A DNA stretch of 64,000 bases from Toxorhynchites rutilus septentrionalis (Eukaryota; Arthropoda; Insecta; Diptera; Culicidae). The stretch is from positions 261,059,598-261,123,597 of the forward strand of contig NC_073746.1 of the NCBI RefSeq assembly GCF_029784135.1. The letters are read 5' to 3'. The notes below the pieces were generated by a model. It made no database searches. It was not told the origin of the DNA and saw nothing but the letters and a program-made list of their open reading frames with translations. Positions 32,595 through 44,189 of the stretch are shown piece by piece. The position numbers and the translations under genes are program-made. How positions within the stretch are numbered: the stretch's first letter is position 1; each line of letters begins with the position of its first letter.

Positions 32595-34537
32595 ATGTTG
32601 ATTCTTTTCGCGATAATAGTGGCGTTGCTGCTGCTGCTAGACTATGTCAAAAAGCATCAGTTGAACAAGTTTGCTCGTGCCATCCCCACAATGCATCCCT
32701 GCTACCCACTGCTTGGGAACTCGCTTATGTTCCTGGGGAAAAATGAACGGCAACGCTTCGAAAATTTGAAAACCACCTTCCGAGAGATTGATCGAATGTC
32801 GAAGGCATGGATGGGGCCGCAATTAGTGTTTGGCGTGAACCACCCCGAGCTAGTGCAAAAGATTCTCACCGACCCGAATTGCTGCGAGAAACCATTCTAT
32901 TACGACTTTGTCAATATGGAGCACGGACTGTTTTCTGCAAAATGTGGGTGAAAAGAGACGCTCATTATTGGTGGCATAAGTGAAAGTAATTGATGTGCTT
33001 GAAAATTCTAGATCAATTGTGGAAGCCATACCGGAAATCGTTAAACTCTACCTTCAACATAAAAATTTTGCACAGTTTCATTCCAATATTCGAGAAATGC
33101 GCACGGGCGATGGTAGCTAGAATGATGCGTCGCCCGATGGGAGTACCTGTGGATATTCTGGAGTTCACCTCCGAGTGTACACTGGAAATGGTCTGTGGTA
33201 CCACCCTGGGAACCGAAGCACTGCATGGTGATGGGAAAAAAGAATTTCTTCAGAATTTGAGAGTGTAGTTCGAGTGTGCATTTTGGGATAATTAGTCACT
33301 GAGATTCGTACACTTTCCAGGTTATTCAGCCGAGTCGCAACTAGGGTCCTTAGTGCTGGAATTTATAGTGATTTGGTCTATAGAATGACCAAGGGTTACT
33401 ACGAGGAAGCTCGCGCCAGGAAGTTCTGCATGAATTTCGCGTATAAAGTAAGTAAAGCTTTACATAAATGGGCTATCGAATTTTTAAACATCACTAGTTC
33501 GTACTTTTTGAAAAATACTACATATTGAATGCATAAAATATAATATGGAAAATTAAGTACATTTTAGAAGTTTACTAATTACATCATAATACATTGATGA
33601 AACAATTAAATGTTTGGATTGTTTTAATAAACTGAAATATTTCATGGGAATATGTACGAAGTAGATAAAACAATATAATTCATGCAAGACTTGAAAGTTA
33701 CATTTTCTACCATATTACAGCTTATTGAAGAAAGACGAACTGCCCTGGAGGGCCAAACCAGTAGCAAAGATTCCGAAGATGGCTTCGAGAGTCGTGTGCC
33801 AAAAATATTTATCGACCAGGTCTTGTCAACGGTGAACTTCGAAACAGAGTTCAATGTGCAAAATTTGAGCGAGCAGATCTTAACCATCATTGCGGCGGTA
33901 TTTGCGGTACTTGATTATTTCGATAGCCGAAACTGAATTATACTCTTTCTTTCAGGGTCACGATACTTCAGCGCAAATGGTTGCCCACACATGTTTGTTT
34001 CTAGCAATGTTTCCGGATCTGCAGGAGCAGCTATTCGCAGAGATCGAGGAAAACCTGACGGCGTCTGAGACGGACATTGAAGCTGACTCTATCAAAAATC
34101 TTCCGTTTTTGGACAAAGTAATTAAAGAAAGCATGAGACTGGCCCCGGTAGGACCAATCATAGCACGAACCAACTTAGTTGATATCGAGCTGGATGGCTA
34201 CCGCATTCCGAGGGGTAATATTTTCGTGTTCAATTTTTACATGCTGCATCGTCGAAAAGACGTTTGGGGACCAAACGCGGAACAGTTTGATCCGGAGAAT
34301 TTCTCCCCAGAACGGTCGGTGGGTAGGCATCCGTTCGCCTTTTTGCCTTTCAGTGGAGGTTCCAGAAACTGCATCGGTGCCCGGTACGCGATGTTCAGCA
34401 CCAAAATAATGACGATTCACATCGTACGGAACTTTCGACTGACCACCGATATACAGTATAAAGATTTACAGTATTTGTTGGATATTACGCTGAATCTGGC
34501 ATTTAAACATTTGATCAGTCTAGAAAGAAGAAAATGA
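32595..34537 (+). CDS. Cytochrome P450, CYP4 clan, CYP325-like, five exons, 495 aa
   Basis: A haem-thiolate monooxygenase of the endoplasmic reticulum; the substrate cannot be read from sequence. Exons are 32595-32943, 33012-33264, 33321-33447, 33721-33897 and 33956-34537, all GT-AG, totalling 1488 nt (495 residues plus TGA). The start is ATG at 32595 with a hydrophobic anchor (LILFAIIVALLLLLDYV). Motifs in order: C-helix WKPYR just after intron 1; I-helix AAGHDTSA across the last junction (Gly303, Thr306); ExxR as ESMR (Glu360, Arg363); FSPER; haem loop PFSGGSRNCIG with Cys441. The Glu of CYP4 EGHDTT, which attaches haem covalently, is Ala here, as fits CYP325. No premature stop or missing motif is seen, so it should be functional. 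CYP325 is a mosquito-expanded family; some members are linked to insecticide response. Confidence 0.93.
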
Positions 34538-35030
34538 CCGTCAATTTGAACAAATGAGATTCTCTTTCGCGCATTATTTTTCAGGTACATAAAAAGTACT
34601 GTTGGTACCAGCGACAATGTTGGTATCAAGCGACAAATATTGGTTAACTTTTATTACTTCGTTATATTGAATTTTGTTATTGAGATAAAAAAAATACGAC
34701 ATTGTCCAACTGTTTACAAATATCATAAACACCGAATTACTGGTAAGAAGAAAAAGTTCAATAATGTAACAATAATGTAACCAGAATAAGATTGGAAGCG
34801 TGCAATGTCTGTCCAAGATTGCTTATCACAGTTAGAAATACTAGCGAGGAGAACCATTACACTTCTTTCGGTGATTAATCTCTCAGAAAAAAAACGTTGC
34901 TGCTTCCCGGGATGTATAATCGAACCGAGACGATACAATCGAATAGAGTATTTGGAAGATTAGTACCAAGTAAGCTGCTCCCATACGCGTCCATGTACAA
35001 TACCGTTGTGCTATTACACAATTTTATTGC
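34538..35030. other. P450 3' flank, nothing further assigned
   Basis: Contains the 3' untranslated region and flank. No clear AATAAA hexamer lies immediately after the stop; an A-rich GAGATAAAAAAAATAC near 34680 is the nearest candidate. No further gene seen. Confidence 0.4.
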
Positions 35031-35031
35031 G

Positions 35032-36495
35032 TACTAGCTGACCCGACAAACCTCGTCTCGCCCAAAAAGGATTTTTTGTTATTAATACCTTCAAACATTT
35101 ACGTTTTTTTTACTAAGCGAAGGTTCATGGATCCAATCGCAGAACTGTCCTTCTAATTGACGCTTTACAATTTCCTTTTACTAAAAATTTCCTAGTACTT
35201 CTACCAAAATTCGTTATTATGATATAAAATTATTTTCAGACACAATTCTCCTTCAAGATTTCAATTACTTGCAAATAACATGTTTCTCTCTTCCATGATT
35301 GATATAGCAAATATTATAAAATGATGACATCTCAAATCGGAAGATTCCTTCCTCGAGTTTTGCGGTTACCCCTTTGCTTGAGGCACTACCAAAACATTTA
35401 TTGTCTTTTGAAACCTCCCTATGCCAAATTCGATTCCATTTGTTTTATTAGCTCTCGAATAATACAGTAATTTGTATTTCATTCGTATGGCAGACAACCC
35501 CTTTCTCTTTTAGAAGGAGAAGGAGTGTCAATCCACCACATGCCAAGATTGGTTCCGTTTGCTTGATTAGCTCTCGAGTTATGCTGAAATCTGTGTTTAA
35601 TTTTTGACCACTGAAACGTCAAATTTGGTTCCATTTGCTTGATTAGTTCTCGAGCCATTCAGACCCCCCCCCTCTTAGAGAGGGTAAGTAGTGTCGAACC
35701 ATCATAGAAACATTTATTCCCCCCTAAAGCATTCACATGTCAAATTTGGCTCCATTTGCTTGATTAGTTCTAGAGTTATGCAGAAATTTGGGTTTCATTT
35801 CTATGGTAGCAACACCCCCCACCCTTTTTGAGAGGGAGGAGGAGTTTCATACCACCAAACGCCAAATTTGGTTCTGTTTGTCTGATTAGTTCTCGAGTTA
35901 TGCAAAAATTTGTGTTTATTTTTTATGGCAGGACCAGACCCTATAACCTCCACATGCCAAATTTGGTTCCTTTTGCTTGATTAGTTATCGAGTTATACAT
36001 TAACACTTTCGTCGCCCGTCATCCGGATATGGGTGACACTTCCGTCGCCCGTCATCCGGATATGGGTGACACTTTCCTCGTTTAAATTGAGTAGGATTTT
36101 TAGAAGGAATTACACAAAATAGGCATCTAAATGTAACTATAGGATATGTAGGAAAATAATAAAATCATAACCATATTAATATAATGTTTATACTATACTT
36201 TTTATCAATTTATAGTACTGATGGTTTGTACTGCAGTTTTTTGCGAAACCCGTACAACATGACTTTGACATGTGTTAATGTTGTCAAAAATTCACTGCAT
36301 CATATAAAAGTTGTCTAAAAACTAAGTTTGATCTTCATTTTATAATTCATCCGCAAGTTGGGCCCCGCGAGAAACTCAAACGGCGCATTGGGCGACGAAC
36401 GTGTTAATTTGTGTTCCATTTGTATGGCAGCCCCCAGAAAGGGTGGAGGGATCTTGAACCATCATAATAACTTTCCCCGGCCCCAAAAACCCTCT
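35032..36495 (+). repeat. Repeat family A, second copy
   Basis: It starts TACTAGCTGACCCGACAAAC, proceeds through CCTAGTACTTCTACCAAAAT and GCAAATAACATGTTTCTC, then several tandem units with CAAATTTGGTTCCATTTGCT and GATTAGTTCTCGAGTTATGC, and ends near CTTTCCCCGGCCCCAAAAAC. A TTAA MITE (36000-36407) is cleanly inserted within one unit. Confidence 0.75.
36000..36407. mobile_element. TTAA MITE nested in repeat family A
   Basis: TTAACACTTTCGTCGCCC at the left is matched by the inverse of GGGCGACGAACGTGTTAA at the right, 408 bp including TTAA. The flanking unit (GAGTTATACAT | TTTGTGTTCCATTTGTATGG) is continuous across it. A 33-bp internal duplication (CGTCGCCCGTCATCCGGATA...) lies at 36010-36068. 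Confidence 0.85.
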
Positions 36496-36599
36496 GTGAT
36501 TTTTTTTCAAATATTCATAACTTTTGATCCACTAGGCCGATTCTCAAGTTCAAAATAAACTCATTGGGTTCAATGTGATATGTCGATAATCTGAATCGG

Positions 36600-37435
36600 T
36601 CAGCCTCAATATACCATAAGACTAGGAATTAATTCAGCTTTTTGTATACGATAAAAATACCGGTAACAGTTGAACAACCAAACAGTTAAAAAAATGAAAT
36701 AGGTTTGTTTTTTTTTTTCATATGGTTTCAGGATCCATATTTATATATTTTTGTGGTTTCGATAATTTATTTCCAAAGAAGTTTTGAGCTATTGAAACAT
36801 GTTTCTGGATCAATATGTAACAAGCATATAACTAGTAGATTTTTTATCTTTTTAATGATGTGATAATCTTCTTTCAGTCGACAAAAAGGTATTAACGCTC
36901 AAAACCTTTCGCCTCCAACGTAACGCATTCGTTTTCGAAACTTTGAACTCACACCCCGGTACAGAAATGAAAGACATAATCTTACGTCAAAATCAAGCAT
37001 TCTTAGGTGTATCTGCTTTGTGCCCTAAAACGATGAAACATTTAGATAAGCGGTTCTCAAAGTGGTTGATATCGAGACTTGGGGTATATGAGCGAGAGAA
37101 ACAAGAGACACATTGCAAATAAGTACGCATGAAAGCTTTTCACATACTTTTCCACATACACGGCCCAGACAGAGAAAGATATAGATTCACGTTTATGCTT
37201 TTTACTCTTAGAAAATACTTTCCAGCTTCAATTTATAATAAGATGTAATATTATCATGCACTAGCATTCTAGTCGGCCTTGGTTCGATACCCGTTGACAT
37301 TATTTGGACTTTTTTTTGCTACAATCCCAAATGAGATGGAAAAAAGAACAAGATGGCTGCTCCCATTCATACAAACATTTTAAGCTTTTTGAAACAGATG
37401 CTTTTATTTGCTCATTTCACCCTTCAGGACACGAA
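36600..37435. other. Unassigned
   Basis: Nothing coding recognised. A degenerate palindromic ACGTAG-type motif (AAGACATAATCTTACGTCA) lies near 36971. Confidence 0.35.
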
Positions 37436-37879
37436 ATAGCATTTTTTTTGTCGAAGATTGATATTGATCCCGCTCCTCCACATATTCCAACTTTCTGTAG
37501 CCACTGGTGTATTTCCGACCTGTTGGAAAGTATCGCATATATTCCCAATCCATAGAAAAGGCGATAGACGAGATGTTAACAATTATCGCGGCATCACTTC
37601 GCTTTGCGCTTTGGCAAAACTGTTTGAGCTCGTTATTTTGGAACCGCTAGACGCTCTCAGCAAACCGTACATAAGTACTGACCAACACGGATTCACGACG
37701 CTCCACCATCACAAATTCACTGTGCCTTACCTCTTACATCACCGACAGCATATTGAAGCATGCCCAAACGGATGCTACTTACACGGATCTGACTGCAGCC
37801 TTCGATAAATTGAACCACCGTATAGCAAACTTGAAAGGCTTGGGATTAACGGCAACCTTCTGCAGTGGTTCCAATCATA

Positions 37880-39178
37880 AAGGGTGTATCACATCAAATT
37901 GCATCACGGAAAAAAACGCTGTAGAAATTTAATTTTTAGGAATTATATCTTCAGCTTTCGCTTATAGTCAGATAACAGTGTATAGCTCACGTTGGCCATG
38001 CTTCACTGTCAATTTTTCGTAAATTTGGAAAAATGTCGTCGAACGAAAAAGAGCGTCGTGAATTAATCCTGTGCACTCATTTCGAGAATCCGGAGTTGTC
38101 ACATCGGGACATCGGTAAGATGCTGGGAATCGTCCAATCCACGGTCAGCAGAGTACTAAAACGATACTTCGAGAACCTCACCATCGACCGGAAGGTGAAG
38201 AACGGCAAAAATGGATGCTCCGTCAGTGAAAAAGATCACAAGCGCGTAGTTAAGCAGTTTAGACGTGATCCGAGAAGTTCGGTCCGGGATGTCGCCAATA
38301 AGCTGAATCTGTCAAGTTCATTCGTCCAGCGGACCAAGCAGCGGGAGGGCCTGCGTACATACAAGGTTCAGAAGGCTCCTAACCGCGACGAAAGGCAAAA
38401 CATGGTGGGGAAGACGTGAGCCCGGAAGCTGTACACCGAAATGCTGACTAAGCAGCATTGCCTGGTAATGGACGACGAAACCTACGTCAAAGCAGACTTT
38501 CGTCAGCTGCCGGGCCTGTTGTTCTTCTCCGCAGAGGACAAATTCAGCGTTCCGGTGGAGATTCGCAAGCAGATACTATCCAAGTTTGCCAAAAAGTACA
38601 TGGTGTGGTAAGCGATCTGCTCTTGCGGAAAGCGGAGCGCAACCTTCTTGATGACCGACACGGTAAACGGGCAGGTTTACCTTAAGGAGTGCCTACAGAA
38701 GCGCTTACTACCACTATTGAAGCAGCACGAGGGCCCGACCATCTTCTGGCCGGATCTCGCTTCGTGCCACTATTCAAAGGACGTGTTGGAGTGGTACGAA
38801 GCCAACGGGGTCACCTTCGTGCCAGAGGAAATGAACCCGCCCAACGCGCCGGAGCTTCGCCCAATAGAGAAATATTGGGCGATTATGAAGCAGGCCCTCC
38901 GGAAGAGTCCAAAAGTTGTCCAATCGGAGGCGGACTTCAAGAGAAAATGGATTTCTGTTCAAAAAAAACTACAACCTGACGTTGTACAGAACCTTATGGA
39001 CGGGGTAAAGAGGAAGGTGCGAGCATGCGGGCTTGGGCTCGAAGTATGAATAAAAAGAAAATGCCAAAAGTTGTTTAATAGTTTTTATTTTACTGTCTAA
39101 AATTTTCAAAAGGATCGGTCTACTGGGCGAATTTTTACAGCGTTTTTTCCGTGATGCAATTTGATGTGACACACCCTT
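37880..39178 (+). mobile_element. DD37E element copy 3, full length, inserted in the LINE
   Basis: Both TIRs are present (AAGGGTGTATCACATCAAAT and its inverse ending 39178), with TA at 37878-37879 and 39179-39180. Length is about 1.3 kb. One base in the left TIR (GTATC for GTGTC) differs from the other copies. Confidence 0.9.
38033..39049 (+). pseudogene. DD37E transposase, copy 3 (two stop codons)
   Basis: Same start and helix-turn-helix as the other copies. Unlike them it retains the full C-terminus (PKVVQSEADFKRKWIS ... RKVRACGLGLEV, TGA at 39049), so it shows the family's normal length of about 338 residues. It is inactivated by TGA at 38416 (after MVGKT) and TAA at 38609 (replacing the Gln after KYMVW). 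The three catalytic blocks VMDDETY, WPDLASCHYS and ELRPIEKYW are all unchanged. Confidence 0.9.
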
Positions 39179-40840
39179 TATCTCACTGGCCGTCGACTAG
39201 CCGTCGTTATAGGTGATTGTCAATTCCCTTTTTTCGCTGCTACGTCTGGCATACCACAAGGTAGCCAACTGGGCCCCTTGATATTTATGATATACTTTAA
39301 AGACGTAAATCTGGTAATTGAAGGTACTCGGCTAGCATATGCTGATGACTTAAAAATTTACCTTCAGGTCAGCTCGATTGAAGATTTTCGCTTCCTTCAA
39401 CGACAGATGTATGCTTTTGCCGATTGGTGTATTCTTAATCGAATGTAGGTTAACCCGGCTAAATGTTCCGTCATCTCGTTTTCGCGCACGAGACAGATCA
39501 TATTGCACATCTATGTCCTGTTCGGCACGGAAATTGAGCGTGTCAGTGAAGTCAAGGACTTGGGTATCATTTTAGACATGCAACTCTCTTTCAAACCGCA
39601 CATCACATTCATGACCAATAAAGCATCCAGAACTGTGGGGTTCATCTTCACGATTGCTAAAAATTTTACCGATATCTACTGTATTAAGTCTCTCTACTGC
39701 TCCCTCACTCGCTCCATCTTAGAGTATGGTGCAGCTGTTTGGACTCCACATTACAACAACGGTGTCGAAAGGATCAAATCAGTTCAACGAAGGTTTAAAA
39801 GATACTCTCTGCGCAGATTGCCGTGGACTGACCCCCTCCGATTACCGAGTTACCAGAGTCGTTGTCAGCTGATCAGCATGGAACCTTTGTCGGTTCGTAG
39901 AGACACAGCCAGAGCTTTGATGATAGCCGATACCTTACAAGGACGCATTGATTGTCCCGCTCTCCTGGAAAAAATAAATTTCAACGTTCGACCTCGCGCT
40001 CTCCGAAATAACTCGATGTTACGATTGCCCGCACAACGTACAAACTACGGCATGTTTGGTGTATTAAGTGGTCTGCAAAGACTTTTCAACAGAGTAGCTA
40101 GGCTGTTCGATTACCATCTATCCCGAACACTTCTTCGTCGGAGATTTTGCTCTTTTTTCACAAAACAAACTGCCACGTGATTATTATTTTTATGTGTATT
40201 TTCAATATGTGATTACTATAATTTGATGTAATTAATCGTAATTGATTCATGTTCAGATTTAAACTTAGATTTAGATTCTTATATATAATACTTTTAAGTA
40301 CTGTTGGAAATTGCCAACAGACCACCGGACGGGATTCTTTCCGAACTAATAATAAAGAGTTACGAGACACGTTTTATTATTATTTTCGTTTAATCCGTTT
40401 CTATGATCGAACCGCATTCCGTTTCGATGAGAATAGGTCGCAGTTATTCCACTTTGTGTGATATGTCTGTACTAATTCAATTGCAAATCCGTGGTAGGTT
40501 AGAAAGTACCAAACTAATGCATGTGTTGAATTCAATTTAATAGAATAATGAATTTTTACAACATGTATAGAATGGCTTAGTTTAATTTTCAATATAATTA
40601 TTTCCTATAGACATTCCTCGTTTTACCGCGATTTAAGTTTCTCTCTATATTTTAATTTCCTCTAACTGTTTACACATTACACTGACAAATCACGAACTGT
40701 CGGGTGACAGTCGTCAGGTTTAAGGTGCGTATCAGTTGTTACGGTGCTGTGGTTCAAAACAACCACAGTAGAGGCGCGCTGGCGTAAACGCCAACAAGTA
40801 CATCATTGGGGCCCGTAAAGTCCGTTGATGAATTAACAAA

Positions 40841-40871
<31 letters not shown>

Positions 40872-40875
40872 ATAT

Positions 40876-43548
40876 TTGAAATGTCACTAACTGATCTTTA
40901 GTAAAAAGGGAAACTATAATTTGAGACAGGGTTTCAAATAAATCCGTAGTACAATAGGATATTTTGTAGTGGACGAAAAAAGGAGGGCAATCCGTCCAAA
41001 ATTCTGAGAATTCTCTAGATAGAAAGCCCAAGGAAAGGACGCATGCATTTTAGCATAAAATTCACCGACTAAATCACAAAAAGTGTTCAATTGTAGAAGA
41101 ATAGAACATCTCTTAAAGTTCTCTCATATAATTATGTGGAGGAAATGTATGATTGTAGCTTGGCAACAATTTAAAACATTCAAGTAATTTGACCAGAGGA
41201 AAATTGAAATCAGGAAGTGGCCAACGTTTTCCCACAATTTGAACATAACTGTAAATAGTAATAAACTATTATTCTGAACGCAATTGTACTTTCCACTTCA
41301 ACAGAAAAAATAATATTATCCCAAAAAGTATGCACCTACTGTTTGCTCGGCATGCCTGGTTCATGAAAAATATATTATAAGAATCCCAAATTCTAAGTGT
41401 CAATGCTTTTGGTTAAATTCATTCTCATATTTCTGGCTCCAAAAATAGTCTCAATCCGCATCGATCCATTAAACAGTAAATGGCTTCCTATCTTCGTCAG
41501 ACTATTTTGGTTTTTCTCGGGAGTAATGGAGCGCAAGTAAGTAGAGAGAGGGAACCTCTTTAGTGCAACCTCGATAGTGCAACATAGCAAATAAATACGA
41601 GCAGCGGTATCGAGAGTAAAAAAGTTGTCTTCTTGGGAGACAAAATGTTCTACACTTTTCACTCAGTATGGAATTTATTTATAGTTTAATGAGTTTGATA
41701 TTAGATCGAATCCATAAGACTGTCTATTACACGAATCTCTTTTACTACGCGATTTAATATTAATAAGTTATGTTCTTGCAACCCAAAAAAAACCATAAGC
41801 TGATGAATGCATATGACAGCTTATTCATTTCATTTTTGGGAGCAAGGCATTATGATTTCATTTGCTAGGAATATAAGAAGGGACTAACGGAGAGATTTTC
41901 GAATGAATCTGACGCAGGTTTATTTGTAGGTTCTTTGACGCATCCATTCTTAATCGTATCCGCAGTAAGGAACTTAGTGCTCTTCATAGGATAGGAAAAC
42001 CATTACACACTCCATTAGCGCCTTCGTCGGTGGTAATGGTTCTGTCGTCTCTGCCAGACAGCTGTGCAGAGATTAAGAAGAAAATTAATCCCCTGCCAGT
42101 CCATGGTTATTGCTATAGTAGAAGAAGAACAATTCGCATGGCCACTCGTTGATGCCAATTTTCATGCTCATTTCCTCATTAGTAACCAGTGACGGTCAAA
42201 ACTATTGAAATTCCAAAATTCGAGAGCGGCTTTACGGTAGCAATGAATTCCAGCTATAAATACTACCAGACCCAACAAGTTCAAAACGTCACGATCAAGA
42301 GCACCCACACAAAATTAGATCATATTTATGTGTCTATAATTTCACCCTCATCCGTCGTTCGCTCATTATACGCACCAAAGCTGTAACCTTCGTCGTTTCG
42401 AAACGTTGCGAAAAACTAATCCACGTTAAATATATCTAGCTCAACGCAGAACTAGGGCTCCATAAATCCAGCACAAGCGTAAACTGCATTCGAATTTGCA
42501 CTTGACTTGGTTAAGCATGTTGGAAACAGACCCAGCAGTGAAATGAGAAATGAGAAAAATCAATGCATTCAAATTGGTTGATTGTATTATTTCGTTGGTT
42601 GTAATACTTAACTCTTGAGTTAGAGTTACAGTACCTAGATGTGACCAAATTCGAACATTAAGTTTCGTCAACGCTTTTCTAGATAAAAACTTTTTTCAAT
42701 GCACAGACATTCAAAAATGGAATCGTTGTCAACTTTTGGGAAAGTTAGGCCGCTCAACAATGTGTCAAGATTGGAACTCCAGCGCAGAATGGCGTTTCAG
42801 GGAATCGCACAAATGACTGACAACCACTCAGAAACATAAATCAGCATTCTAGCTGACGTTTATCCCGTACAGTCGTCGTCGTGTCGCGAAATCAAACATC
42901 AACACTGCGCCGGGAGTCGTCCTATCATCGCCGCAATTTTCAATGTGATGCCTGCCTCTAACATCTTCCCACGGCTCGCGCTTCAATTTGCCGCTATCAT
43001 ACAGATGAGAGCAAAAGAATAACACCAATGAACGCTGCAAGGCTGGGAAATGACAGACAAAAAATTCCAAAATATATAAATATACATGTGATGTATATTT
43101 CGCCCACTGCAAAAGTTACAAAGCAATATAAAAATGCCATGAGAACTTTCCCGAATGTCGGCTTCAGTCGTCTCCCACTGAACTTCTGGCGATCTCGTCT
43201 GGGGCTGGGACAGTTGGGCAAATTCTCCAGCGGTTCTCGCCCTTGCGGCAAGAGGTAATTGAAAAAGTTTTCTTCCTATCGAGTAGTATTTTGCTCAGAG
43301 GTCAAAGGCTGACAGAAGAAAATTATGATTCTGCGGAGTGATTAAGAGATACAAATAAATGATAATCGATAGGCAATTAGACTTTTTACCAGATATCCGC
43401 GGGCTGGAGTAATTCAAATTTGATTTTCCAGATTTCATGATTTTGTTTGCCCTACAATTATTTTCCCTTTCGCGCTTTCTTGTGCTTTACTGCCGTTCTA
43501 CGCATAGTTATCCCATGTTACTTTTGGACAGTTTTCACTTTTCTTCAT
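40876..43548. other. No assignable gene
   Basis: About 2.7 kb. The minus-strand frame at 42997-43251 includes a hydrophobic run (GEIYITCIFIYFGIFCLSF) but overlaps others and has no start or splice context to support it. I can name nothing here. Confidence 0.35.
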
Positions 43549-44070
43549 AAAACGATGTTTTTATACCTAAGCTTCCGGAAAAACACAAAACAAGTTATTG
43601 TTTGTTCAAAGCTTTAAAAAAACAACATCAAGCTCAATTGTCCCGTGTTGATATTCTAGGCATAACTGTCCCGCCATGTATTTTTGTAGATTCATTATAA
43701 ATAAATCGATACAAGTGCAAGAATTTTATGTCACGCTTTTAGCAGGGCTAATACACTCATTTCTAGTTTGGAAGAACGAGTTAATTCTCAAAAAAAAAAA
43801 AAAGAAATAAAGTATAACAGAACACGTGTACACCTTGTTAGCGAATGCTTAATAACAATGAGATTTATATTCTGCAAAGGTAATGCAGATCACTCCCTTC
43901 TACAAAAAACGATGTTTTTATGCATAATCTTTCGGAAAAGCACAAAAAACTTATTGTTTGTTCCTAGTATTTCAAAAAACAACATCAAGTTCAATTGTCC
44001 CATGTTGATATTCTAGGCATACTATCCCACCATGAATTTTTTGGACTTATAATCAAGATTGATTGATTCA
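43549..44070 (+). repeat. Direct ~165-bp repeat pair
   Basis: AAACGATGTTTTTAT, TTCGGAAAAGCACAAAA, TTATTGTTTGTTC, AACAACATCAAGYTCAATTG and TGTTGATATTCTAGGCAT recur at 43549-43715 and 43908-44070, about 358 bp apart. Confidence 0.7.
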
Positions 44071-44189
44071 AGTGAGGGGAACTCCTTACATTTATTAGAC
44101 AATAGTTTACTGCTCATAAAAAACATTATATTGCTAAACTGAACTACCTAAAGCTTCTGACAGACAAATATGCTAGAAAACTTTGATTG

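Larger units (their letters stand above)
37440..40180 (+). pseudogene. LINE reverse transcriptase (Jockey/CR1-type), broken
   Basis: Before the insertion the frame reads through PIHRKGDRRDVNNYRGITSL, a standard RT block, and KPYISTDQHGF. After it come IPQGSQLGPLIFMIYF and the catalytic AYADDLKIY. The conserved post-palm region has EVKDLGIILD and SILEYGAAVWTPHY, and the C-terminus ends FFTKQTAT. A stop after DWCILNRM and frame changes near 37500 and 37740 make it non-functional. Removing the transposon rejoins LQWFQSY and LTGRRLAV, with the TA target forming part of a Tyr codon. Confidence 0.85.
37440..40875 (+). mobile_element. 5'-truncated Jockey-like LINE with (TAAA)n tail
   Basis: Only the reverse transcriptase half and the 3' end of a non-LTR retrotransposon remain. 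It is interrupted by DD37E copy 3 at 37880-39178. Downstream of the coding end at 40180 about 650 bp of 3' UTR leads to GGCCCGTAAAGTCCGTTGAT and a TAAA-repeat tail at 40829-40873, a usual LINE ending. The 5' boundary near 37440 is approximate. Confidence 0.8.

Noticed and set aside
38689..38979. Second plus-strand frame over the DD37E transposase, also seen at 30287-30514 and 24734-25033
   Set aside because: Shadow frames of the transposase; they recur only because the transposase sequence recurs.
42849..43251. Minus-strand frames with a hydrophobic segment, possible membrane protein
   Set aside because: Two overlapping phases with equal support, and no start, splice or family signal.
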